A stretch of DNA of 64,000 bases, taken from an uncultured Chitinophagales bacterium. Its GTDB lineage: Bacteria > Bacteroidota > Bacteroidia > Chitinophagales > Chitinophagaceae. Location of the stretch: NCBI GenBank assembly GCA_946886475.1, contig CAMPIQ010000004.1:1-64000 (forward strand), read 5' to 3'. The first letter of the stretch is position 1; each line of letters starts with the position of its first letter. The position numbers and the translations under genes are program-made. The notes under the pieces are model-generated. The model saw only the letters and a program-made list of their open reading frames with translations. It made no database searches and was not told the DNA's origin. Shown in pieces: positions 15,526 through 23,340 of the stretch.

Positions 15526-16696
15526 ATATTTTCTCCTTCAATTTATTTTTTTCAGAGGCGGTTACAAAAACTTCTTCAATCTGGCGTACCATCTGTCCCC
15601 AGGTTCTGTCCCAGGAATTAAATGCAAGGAATTCGTCAACTTTCTTCAGCCAGAATCCTTTTTTCTTTTTTGCCAGTTCTTTTTCTGCAGCCAGTATAAA
15701 TTCATCTGCGTCATTCACTATATGCACCAGGTGCTGTTCGCCATATGGCTTTACTACATCTCTTATGGGCGATGATATCACCGGCTTGCCTGCGGCCAGG
15801 TATTCAGGTGTTTTGGTAGGGCTTATAAATTTTGTTGATTCATTCATTGCAAATGGTATCAGGGCAATATCCCACCCGGCTATATAATAGGGTAGCTCTT
15901 CGTAATTTTTACTGCCCAGGTAATGGATATTTTTATAATTGGGTAAAGAAGCGGGATCAATTTTTACAACAGGACCCAGAATCACAAATTGCCAGTCCGG
16001 TCTCTCACTGGCCACACGGTCTATCATTTCAATATCAAATCTTTCATCTACCACTCCAAAGAATCCAAAACGGGGGTGGGGGATGTCTGCCTGGTCCTCC
16101 GGGTCCTTTTTATGTGACCTTGCCAGACCAAAATGGCTTTTATCCAAACTGCTTGGGAAAGCATGAATATTGTGGTGCTGGTCTTTTTTGAATTCATAAA
16201 TACTATTGCCACCCGTAAATACCACATCGGCTTTTTTGAATAACTCTTTTTCAAGCAATGTTAATTGAGGTGGTGCAAATTTGAAAGCAGATAATTCATC
16301 CATACAATCATAGATCACCAGCTCCGGTAAGAGATGGTCGGTGAAGGGGAGGGCCATTGGGGTATAATACCAGGTGATATACCTGTTTATTTTCTTTTCT
16401 GTGAAAAGTCCGGAAAGCAAATCCCGCTGTCTGTTAAGGGTTTCGGTTTCGGATAAGCCCGATGAAATGTATGGCGTAACGATAAACAGGTTTTCATTAT
16501 AGTTATTTATCTGTAAACCATCTTCTTTTTCATGAAAAACCGGTTCTTCAATAAAGAAAACCCGCTGATGTTTTGAAAACCGGCTTAACAGATGATTTGG
16601 ACGCTGAAACACAAATCCCCACCTTAGATGACAAAAGCAAACCAGGTCTATATTCTTCAGGAATGAGCATGAAACTTCTTCTATGTTTTTGATCAT
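15518..16696 (-). CDS. Glycosyltransferase (GT-B, GT4-like)
   Basis: 392 aa GT-B fold glycosyltransferase. The N-terminal domain contains CFCHLRWGFVFQRPNHLL (21-38), a motif seen in a group of transferases associated with galactofuranose or exopolysaccharide clusters. The C-terminal domain has the donor-binding motif SPTKTPEYLAAGKPV, with Glu about seven residues from the first Thr-Pro. No membrane segment or signal peptide is present. It is the first gene of the GT-glf-GH1/RmlD operon and probably transfers galactofuranose or the sugar made by the RmlD domain. Acceptor unknown. An apparent promoter region of about 190 bases precedes it. Confidence 0.85.
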   Translation of the reverse strand: MIKNIEEVSCSFLKNIDLVCFCHLRWGFVFQRPNHLLSRFSKHQRVFFIEEPVFHEKEDGLQINNYNENLFIVTPYISSGLSETETLNRQRDLLSGLFTEKKINRYITWYYTPMALPFTDHLLPELVIYDCMDELSAFKFAPPQLTLLEKELFKKADVVFTGGNSIYEFKKDQHHNIHAFPSSLDKSHFGLARSHKKDPEDQADIPHPRFGFFGVVDERFDIEMIDRVASERPDWQFVILGPVVKIDPASLPNYKNIHYLGSKNYEELPYYIAGWDIALIPFAMNESTKFISPTKTPEYLAAGKPVISSPIRDVVKPYGEQHLVHIVNDADEFILAAEKELAKKKKGFWLKKVDEFLAFNSWDRTWGQMVRQIEEVFVTASEKNKLKEKIYV

Positions 16697-16857
16697 GCAG
16701 CATTAAATGCTATTTATATGCCATCATTTTTTTATTTGAAATCTGTAAATGGTTGTGGTTGATTAATTTAACTTGTAGAATTTCATACTCACGAAAAATT
16801 TTATTTCAGCTGTGCCATATCCCGGTTTTGAAAAAAAACAGGGAACCGCTATAGGCC

Positions 16858-16881
16858 AAAAAAATCCGCCTTCCGGCGGAT
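16858..16881 (-). terminator. Intrinsic terminator after GH5-like gene
   Basis: Stem ATCCGCC / GGCGGAT with loop TTCC (16864-16881) preceded by seven As, which become a U tract on the minus strand. It lies 7 bases after the GH5-like stop and separates that gene from the glycosyltransferase operon. Confidence 0.85.
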
Positions 16882-16888
16882 CAGGTTA

Positions 16889-18016
16889 TCAGGCAACTTT
16901 CTGATAGTTCTGTTTTTGTTTTTTCAGGAACCCTTTTAAAAATTCAACCTCTTCTTTATTATATACTTCACCATTTTCCCTGAATATATCGTGGAACCAC
17001 AATTCGGGTTCACTGGTATATTCCGTACTCCATGAATCCCATGGGCAATGTGTTTGAGACTTACCCGCCACAAGTCCCCAGTTATAAGCGCCGATATTAT
17101 GCTCTTTAAATAAGGGCAGGATCTCCTGGAAGGTACTTCCGAAAGGCCTTGCCATATATTCCGTGCACAACATAGGCCGGTTATAGCGTTGTTTAATGGA
17201 AAGGATCCTTTGCTCCAGGTGCTTTCTATCCTCATAATTGTGAAAGGAAATGATATCGGAATGACTGAACATGTATTCATCAAGTGCCGAAACCCGGTGA
17301 CTGCAATGCCAGTTCTCCTGCCAGGGTGCCATAGTAATGGGCTGGTCGGGATTGATCACTCTTACCCAATTGATGGTTTTTTTTAGAAGCGCCATGGAAA
17401 GTTCAGCCTTGTGAGCAATGTAGTCATCATCTTTATAGCTGCTCAGATTCATGTTATCCGGTTCATTGAACAGGTCCCAGATCAATACCCTTTTATCATT
17501 TTTAAAATGGGAAACAATTCCATTTACGTAGCTGTACAGGTCATCGTATCTGGATGGATCATTCAATACATCATAACCCGGGCATTGAACCCATCCTGAA
17601 TTATGAACATTCAAACGTGGTTCGGGTTGTTTGCCCAGTTTAGGAAAAGGATCCCATACCGCATCAAACAATACAAACATGATCTTTATTCCGTGGGAAG
17701 AGGCAATTCCAAGAAATTCATCTATCCGCCTGCAATAATCCTGAGGATCTTCTTCCCAAACCAGCTGGTGTAAAAAAACACGGGCTGTATTAAATCCCAG
17801 GCTGGCAGCCCAGCCCAGTTCTTTATTGATGAGTTCCGGGGAAAAAGTTTCCTTCTGCCACATTTCAATCTGATTGATGGCATTGCCGGGGATGTAGTTG
17901 CAACCTGCAACCCAGCCATTCTTTTCAAACCATTCCTGAGCTTTTTCTTCAGGCCAGCGATGGGCCAGTTCCGGATCATGTTCTAAAAAAGGTACGGTGA
18001 CCTTGGTGGTTAACAT
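16889..18016 (-). CDS. Cytoplasmic GH5-like (cellulase-fold) glycoside hydrolase
   Basis: 375 aa (beta/alpha)8 hydrolase of clan GH-A. Acid/base Glu185 sits in WDLFNEPDN (180-188), and the nucleophile Glu286 in LCTEYMARP (283-291), the usual strand-4 and strand-7 positions. There is no signal peptide, which is unusual for a polysaccharide-degrading GH5 and argues for a soluble cytoplasmic substrate. It has its own terminator but lies just upstream of the glycosyltransferase-glf-GH1/RmlD operon on the same strand. Its start is 218 bases from the divergent galactokinase gene. Substrate unknown; it may trim or transfer a galactose-containing glycoside. Confidence 0.85.
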   Translation of the reverse strand: MLTTKVTVPFLEHDPELAHRWPEEKAQEWFEKNGWVAGCNYIPGNAINQIEMWQKETFSPELINKELGWAASLGFNTARVFLHQLVWEEDPQDYCRRIDEFLGIASSHGIKIMFVLFDAVWDPFPKLGKQPEPRLNVHNSGWVQCPGYDVLNDPSRYDDLYSYVNGIVSHFKNDKRVLIWDLFNEPDNMNLSSYKDDDYIAHKAELSMALLKKTINWVRVINPDQPITMAPWQENWHCSHRVSALDEYMFSHSDIISFHNYEDRKHLEQRILSIKQRYNRPMLCTEYMARPFGSTFQEILPLFKEHNIGAYNWGLVAGKSQTHCPWDSWSTEYTSEPELWFHDIFRENGEVYNKEEVEFLKGFLKKQKQNYQKVA

Positions 18017-18234
18017 AAAATACTGGTATTAGATTAACGGGTTTTACGAATAGGGAATTATGATTCAAATTAAATACAAAACTCAAAAGATGAATAGTTG
18101 TTTTCGTTAGAAAATCCATCTTATCGTTGAATACAGAAATAAACAGGACGAAACCGGGCAACTGTATTATTTGTTCTTCCTGTAAACGTAAATTTGAATC
18201 AGCTTAGTACTTTATTAAGAATGAAATTTTGGCC

Positions 18235-19398
18235 ATGAATGAATTGATAAGGAACGGGATCCAGGAAAAATTCCTAAATCTATTTAACGAGAAACCTTTG
18301 ATCGTGCGTTCTCCCGGGAGGGTAAATATAATAGGGGAACATACCGATTACAATGATGGATTTGTATTGCCTGCTGCTATCAATAAGGCCATTTACCTGG
18401 CCATTACTGCCCGCACCGATGAACAGGTACACCTGTATTCATCAGAATTCAATGCTTCATTTCAAACCACCCTGTCTCAAATGAGGCCGGCTAAAGAAGT
18501 ATGGCCTAATTATATTCTTGGTGTGGCCGACCAATTGGTAAAAAGGGGTTATGTTATCCGCGGATTCAACCTTGTGATTGACGGAGACATACCCATTGGC
18601 TCGGGCCTTTCATCTTCCGCAGCCGTAGAGTGTGCAACGGCATTTGCACTTAATGCGCTCTTTGATCTTAATATTACAAAACTTGATCTGGCCCTTATAG
18701 CTCAAAAAGCCGAACACGAATTTGCCGGGGTATTATGCGGCATTATGGACCAATTTGCCTCTGTGTTTGGTAAAAAAGACCAGGTGATCAGGCTCGATTG
18801 CAGGAGCCTGGAGTATGAATATGTACCGCTGAAACTGGAGGGGTATCAATTGCTTTTATTGAACACCAATGTAAAACATTCGCTGGCATCCTCCGAATAC
18901 AACACCCGTAGAAATCAGTGTGAGCGGGGCGTGGCGCTTGTGAAAAAACATCATCCGGAAGTGGAAAGTCTGCGGGATGTAACCATGGATATGCTCCTCC
19001 GGTATGTAAAAGATTCCGACGAATTGATTTACAGGAGGTGTAAATATATTATTGAAGAAAATCAAAGATTGCTCGAAGGATGCGAAGATCTTATTAATGG
19101 ACGTATTGATTACCTGGGGCAAAAAATGTTTCAGTCTCATGAAGGCCTGCGCAGGGAATATGAAGTAAGTTGCCCTGAGCTTGATTTTTTGGTAGATGCT
19201 GTAAAAAATCATCCTGGTGTGTTAGGGGCGAGAATGATGGGAGGAGGATTTGGAGGTTGCACCATTAACATTGTAAAAGAAAACGCTGTTGACCAGCTGG
19301 TGCGGGAATTGTCGCGGGCATACAATGAAAAAATGCAAAAAGAATTAACCCCGATCCCAGCCGTAATTGAAGAAGGCACACAGGTATTGGAGCTTTAA
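18235..19398 (+). CDS. galK: Galactokinase
   Basis: 387 aa GHMP kinase that phosphorylates galactose to galactose 1-phosphate in the Leloir pathway. The signature RVNIIGEHTDYNDG lies at about 26-39, the phosphate-binding PIGSGLSSSAA at about 121-131, and motif 3 MGGGFGGCTIN near the C-terminus. I start at ATG 18235; an in-frame TTG two codons upstream is unlikely. A possible -7 box TAAATTTG lies at 18189-18196. It converges with galM. galT and galE are not in this window, so the rest of the pathway is encoded elsewhere. The product can feed UDP-galactose for the adjacent Glf. Confidence 0.95.
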   Translation: MNELIRNGIQEKFLNLFNEKPLIVRSPGRVNIIGEHTDYNDGFVLPAAINKAIYLAITARTDEQVHLYSSEFNASFQTTLSQMRPAKEVWPNYILGVADQLVKRGYVIRGFNLVIDGDIPIGSGLSSSAAVECATAFALNALFDLNITKLDLALIAQKAEHEFAGVLCGIMDQFASVFGKKDQVIRLDCRSLEYEYVPLKLEGYQLLLLNTNVKHSLASSEYNTRRNQCERGVALVKKHHPEVESLRDVTMDMLLRYVKDSDELIYRRCKYIIEENQRLLEGCEDLINGRIDYLGQKMFQSHEGLRREYEVSCPELDFLVDAVKNHPGVLGARMMGGGFGGCTINIVKENAVDQLVRELSRAYNEKMQKELTPIPAVIEEGTQVLEL

Positions 19399-19441
19399 AC
19401 TATGGCTGATATCCTGGTTTATAATCAGCTCCCAATAATGT

Positions 19442-20473
19442 TCAGCTGAACCTGTATTCCGTTTTGGAGGTAAAAACCTGGCCTGGTTCAAGTTTGGTGG
19501 AAGGAAATGCCGGCTGGTTGGGTGCGTCGGGAAAATGTTGTGTTTCCAGACAAAAAGCTTCCCTGTATTTGTCAAGGTGTCCATATTTAACAGCATTCTC
19601 TCCTTTCATATAATTACCACTGTATAATTGCATTCCCGGCTGGTCGGTATGCACTTCCATTACTATGCCCGACAGGTTTCCTTTTACTTCAGCCACCTTC
19701 CTGAAACCGCTTCCATTGAGCACCATATTATGATCATAGCCATGTCCATATTTTAATTGTTGGTTCTGTTCATCCATTTTTTCATTTATCCTGGCAGGCT
19801 TTCTGAAATCAAATGGAGTAGATTCAACATGATCTATACCAGTTGGTATCAGTGCTTCATCTACCGGATTATAATGATCCGCATCGATCTGTAAAACATG
19901 GTCGCAGATGGTGCCGCTTCCCTGTCCGTTAAGATTGAAAAAAGGATGGCTGGTCAGATTGATAATGGTTGTTTGATCAGTTGTTGCCTCATAACTAATT
20001 ACGATGCCATTGTCTGATAAGTAATAGGTGACCGTTACCTTCAGGTTACCAGGGTAATTTTCTTCTCCATCTTCCGAAAAATAAGACAGCCTTGCTGTGG
20101 AAGCGGTCAGCTCATCAAAATCCCAAACCTGGTTATGGAATCCAAAAGGTCCGCCATGTAAATGATTGGGTTCATTGTTTATTGATAACTGGTGAACCTT
20201 CCCATTCAAACTGAACCTCCCCCTTGCAATCCTGTTGGCGTAACGGCCAATGATGGCGCTATAATAAGTTTCTGTAGAACGCAGATAACCCCGGATGCTG
20301 TCAAATCCCACCACCACATCTGTTTCATGCCCTTTTTTGTTCTTTACCCACAATGCAACTATCCTGGCTCCGTAACTGGTAATAGCCGCCCTTATCCGGT
20401 TGTTTTCAATGATATGAAAACCTGTTTCCTTTCCCCTTACTATTTCTTTGAATGATTCTTTATCCATTTTCAT
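19442..20473 (-). CDS. galM: Aldose 1-epimerase (galactose mutarotase)
   Basis: 343 aa. Interconverts alpha and beta anomers of galactose and glucose. The catalytic His of NLTSHPFFNL lies near 173, and the earlier HLHGGPFGF motif contains the substrate-binding histidine. The C-terminal catalytic Glu is in E-A-F-C-L-E-T-Q-H-F-P. No signal peptide is seen. The first ATG is at 20473; an upstream TTG would add three residues and is unlikely. It converges with galK across 43 bases containing an imperfect GCTGAT/ATCAGC hairpin without a U tract. Probably supplies alpha-galactose to GalK. Confidence 0.92.
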   Translation of the reverse strand: MKMDKESFKEIVRGKETGFHIIENNRIRAAITSYGARIVALWVKNKKGHETDVVVGFDSIRGYLRSTETYYSAIIGRYANRIARGRFSLNGKVHQLSINNEPNHLHGGPFGFHNQVWDFDELTASTARLSYFSEDGEENYPGNLKVTVTYYLSDNGIVISYEATTDQTTIINLTSHPFFNLNGQGSGTICDHVLQIDADHYNPVDEALIPTGIDHVESTPFDFRKPARINEKMDEQNQQLKYGHGYDHNMVLNGSGFRKVAEVKGNLSGIVMEVHTDQPGMQLYSGNYMKGENAVKYGHLDKYREAFCLETQHFPDAPNQPAFPSTKLEPGQVFTSKTEYRFS

Positions 20474-20595
20474 CGGTCTCAAAATGAAATTTATATGAAT
20501 GGCTTATGAAGGCAGCATGAGAAATTCTTAACAACAAGTTCCTGAAAAGCCCTTTCCTAAAATTAAGTGAAATTAGAATGTCAGCTATTTCTGCC

Positions 20596-20636
20596 TCCTG
20601 CTTTCACCTCGTATTTCCTGCTTTATACCTCGTACT
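20596..20636 (+). repeat. Tandem pair TCCTGCTTTnACCTCGTAnT
   Basis: Two adjacent near-identical units of 20-21 bases (20596-20615 and 20616-20636) in the spacer just upstream of the ABC transporter promoter. They differ only by short changes in the middle and at one pyrimidine. Confidence 0.75.
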
Positions 20637-20643
20637 TCATAAT

Positions 20644-20651
20644 TACCTTTG
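20644..20651 (+). promoter_or_regulatory. Putative -7 box TACCTTTG for the ABC transporter gene
   Basis: Exact TAnnTTTG match only 12 bases before the ATG at 20664, so the transcript would start within a few bases of the start codon. A CTTTA sequence 18 bases upstream may act as a weak -33 box and lies in the tandem repeat. Confidence 0.55.
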
Positions 20652-20663
20652 CATCAATTAAGA

Positions 20664-22496
20664 ATGAAGCACCTCAGGGCATTAAATAAATATTTCTGGA
20701 AGTACAGGGTTAGACTTGGTATTGGTACGCTCTTCATTATCATTTCAAACTACTTCAACGTATTGCAACCCCAGATCATGGGGTTTATCATTGACTTTGT
20801 TCAGAGAAGCCTGCCTGGATATGTTCCAAAAACAAATGTGCCGGCTTATGATATTGCGGTAAAAAAATTCATTGCCCTGATTGAAGGATGGGAGGTCAGC
20901 AGCATAAAGGTGGTGGTATTCTGCGGTGTGCTGATACTGATACTGGCCTTATTACGTGGGTTTTTTATGTTCCTGATGCGGCAGACCATCATAGTAATGA
21001 GCAGGCATATAGAATATGATCAGAAGAATGAAGTATTTGAACATTATCAGCAACTCGATGCTTCATTTTACAAAGTGCATAGCACGGGTGACCTGATGAG
21101 CAGGATGGCTGAGGACGTAAGCAGGGTTCGCATGTTCACTGGTCCGGCCATCATGTACCTGGTAAACCTTATTACGCTCATATCCATGAGTGTTTTTTTT
21201 ATGTATAAAAGAGAGCCCGAGCTTACCATGTATGTGCTGGCGCCCTTGCCTATACTGGCTATAACCATTTACCTGGTCAATAATATTATTCATAAGAGAA
21301 GTGAAGCTTTGCAGGCTTCACTAGCCGAACTAACCACCAGTGCGCAGCAATCATATTCCGGGATCAGGGTAATAAAATCTTTTGTACAGGAAAAACCAAT
21401 ATTTGATCATTTTAAAAGCATAAGTGAACAGTATCGTTCGCAGGCAACCGGACTGGCAAAAGTGGAAGCGTTTTATTTTCCTTCCATGACCCTCCTCATT
21501 GGTCTGAGTACGCTGCTCACCATTATGATAGGAGGAATCTATTACATCAATGGTGAGAGAGGTATTGGTATAGATATCATCCTTGAATTTGTGATCTATA
21601 TCAATATGCTCACCTTTCCCGTTAGCGCCATTGGATGGACGGCAAGCATGATACAAAGAGCCTCGGCTTCACAAAAAAGACTCAATGAGTTTCTGAATAC
21701 CCGGCCATCGATCAGGACTGAAACCGGGTCAGCTAAGGCCGATGTATCCGGTAATATCAATATAGACCAGGTGAATTTTACCTATGCGCACACCGGCGTT
21801 CATGCACTTAAAGATTTTACATTACACATAAAGCCCGGCCAGCAGGTGGCCGTGGTAGGAAGAACAGGGAGCGGAAAAACCACCCTGGCCCAATTACTGA
21901 TGCGCATGTTTGATGTGGATTCGGGCAGTATAAAATATGAAGGGAATAATATTAAGGAACTCAGTGTTACCGACCTCAGAAAACAGATCAGCTATGTACC
22001 GCAGGACGGATTCCTGTTTAGCGATTCCATAGAAAATAATATTTCATTCGGGGCAAAAGACAGGGACCAGTCAAAAATAAAAGAAGCAGCAAGACTGGCG
22101 GTTATTGATCGCGATATTGAATCGCTGCCAAAGGGTTTTGAAACCGAGATCGGGGAGAGGGGGGTGATGTTGAGCGGCGGGCAAAAACAAAGGATCTCTA
22201 TTGCAAGGGCATTGATGAAGGATGCTCCTTTGCTGATACTTGATGATTGCCTGAGCGCTGTGGATGCAAGAACTGAAAAACAGATCATTTCAAATCTCAG
22301 GGATTACCTGAAAGGAAGAACATCAATTCTTATTACACATAGAATTTTCAATCTGTTGAATTTCGACAAGATCATTGTGCTGGAGGAGGGAAGGATAATT
22401 GAAGAAGGCACACATGAAACCCTGCTGATAAAAAAAGGGACTTATTATGAAATGTACCAGCGGCAACAGGAAAAGGAAAGTGCATCCGGAACATGA
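20664..22496 (+). CDS. ABC exporter, fused permease-ATPase (MsbA/MDR-type)
   Basis: 610 aa half-transporter. About six membrane helices occupy residues 1-310. The ATPase domain (about 345-600) has Walker A GRTGSGKTT (about 399-407), signature LSGGQKQR (about 503-510) and Walker B LLILDD with the following Leu-Ser-Ala-Val-Asp D-loop. The catalytic residue after Walker B reads D-D-C rather than the usual D-E, so the general base Glu is replaced by Asp. That pattern is seen in degenerate sites and could slow hydrolysis if the protein works as a homodimer. The start is ATG 20664; an upstream TTG adds five residues. The substrate is unknown. Confidence 0.9.
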   Translation: MKHLRALNKYFWKYRVRLGIGTLFIIISNYFNVLQPQIMGFIIDFVQRSLPGYVPKTNVPAYDIAVKKFIALIEGWEVSSIKVVVFCGVLILILALLRGFFMFLMRQTIIVMSRHIEYDQKNEVFEHYQQLDASFYKVHSTGDLMSRMAEDVSRVRMFTGPAIMYLVNLITLISMSVFFMYKREPELTMYVLAPLPILAITIYLVNNIIHKRSEALQASLAELTTSAQQSYSGIRVIKSFVQEKPIFDHFKSISEQYRSQATGLAKVEAFYFPSMTLLIGLSTLLTIMIGGIYYINGERGIGIDIILEFVIYINMLTFPVSAIGWTASMIQRASASQKRLNEFLNTRPSIRTETGSAKADVSGNINIDQVNFTYAHTGVHALKDFTLHIKPGQQVAVVGRTGSGKTTLAQLLMRMFDVDSGSIKYEGNNIKELSVTDLRKQISYVPQDGFLFSDSIENNISFGAKDRDQSKIKEAARLAVIDRDIESLPKGFETEIGERGVMLSGGQKQRISIARALMKDAPLLILDDCLSAVDARTEKQIISNLRDYLKGRTSILITHRIFNLLNFDKIIVLEEGRIIEEGTHETLLIKKGTYYEMYQRQQEKESASGT

Positions 22497-22632
22497 TAAA
22501 GAAAGGCTGAACCAGGAGCCCGGGTTACAGGGCTTCAATTATGATTCCTGATAGGTTCACTGTTACAGATACACGCGGTTATAATGCAAAACTCTCGCTC
22601 TAAAATCCTTATTTTCATTAAAGCTTATCAAA

Positions 22633-22663
22633 TTTGGCTGTTGAAAAAACATAATTATATTTG
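22633..22663 (+). promoter_or_regulatory. Consensus Bacteroidota promoter (TTTG-N19-TATATTTG)
   Basis: TTTG at 22633-22636 and TATATTTG at 22656-22663 are separated by exactly 19 bases, the spacing of the Bacteroidota primary sigma promoter. The expected start site is near 22670, about 40 bases before the GTG start of the DUF3276 gene. This is the clearest promoter in the window. Confidence 0.88.
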
Positions 22664-22711
22664 TAAGCATTAGAAAACCAAAACTTTTTATTAACTGTAA
22701 AATTTACAAAA

Positions 22712-23116
22712 GTGGCGTACGACAATAATGACAAGAAAATGGAAAGCATTTACAGCAAACGTATTCGTGCCGGCAAACGCAGGACTTACTTTTTTGATGT
22801 AAGGGCTACACGTGGAAATGATTATTACCTCACCATTACTGAAAGCCGCAAACGTTTTAACGATAATGGATACGACAGGCATAAGATCTTTTTGTATAAA
22901 GAGGATTTCAACAAATTCATAAAAGCCCTGACAGAAGCGGTTGATCATGTAAAAACACAGTTAATGCCTGATTTTGACTTTGATGCTTACAACCACGATG
23001 AAATTGATGCCGAACATGAAGGAGAGGAAGTTTCAGCTGAGGTTGAGGTTCCGGAAACCAATGATTCGCCTTCAACTCCCTCTGCCGCTTCCTCTGAAGA
23101 AGTAGATAAATGGTAA
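22712..23116 (+). CDS. DUF3276 / bacterial PUR-alpha-like nucleic-acid-binding protein
   Basis: 134 aa. Residues 10-90 match the Bacteroidota DUF3276 (PUR) family: IYSKRIRAGKRRTYFFDVRA, then DYYLTITES and HKIFLYKEDFNKF, the single PUR repeat fold that binds single-stranded DNA or RNA. The tail (95-134) is acidic and disordered. The start is GTG, chosen because family members begin at the equivalent M-A-Y-D-N residues. A strong promoter and a terminator bracket it as a monocistronic unit. The role is unknown in most hosts; a related spirochaete protein regulates transcription. Confidence 0.9.
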   Translation: MAYDNNDKKMESIYSKRIRAGKRRTYFFDVRATRGNDYYLTITESRKRFNDNGYDRHKIFLYKEDFNKFIKALTEAVDHVKTQLMPDFDFDAYNHDEIDAEHEGEEVSAEVEVPETNDSPSTPSAASSEEVDKW

Positions 23117-23137
23117 AATAAAAAAAATATTTCGCTG

Positions 23138-23163
23138 AAAGCCCCATAATATGGGGCTTTTTC
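23138..23163 (+). terminator. Intrinsic terminator of the DUF3276 gene
   Basis: Stem AAAGCCCCAT / ATGGGGCTTT with loop AAT, followed by TTT. It lies 21 bases after the stop codon. Confidence 0.88.
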
Positions 23164-23340
23164 ATATCTTGTTTTTTCAATATTTGAAAACAAGGCTTTG
23201 TGTATGTTTGCTAACCAGGGATCTCTCTACGACCAGCTTTCCCACATTCAGACCAGTACTCAATCATTGATAGCTTTCAGGTAATGTAAATTTTCTGAGT
23301 AAATCTTTAAAGTCATATCCAAATAACCAACACTGACTTC

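Noticed and set aside
19399..19441. Hairpin between galK and galM as a terminator
   Set aside because: Stem GCTGAT/ATCAGC is short and lacks a U tract in both directions.
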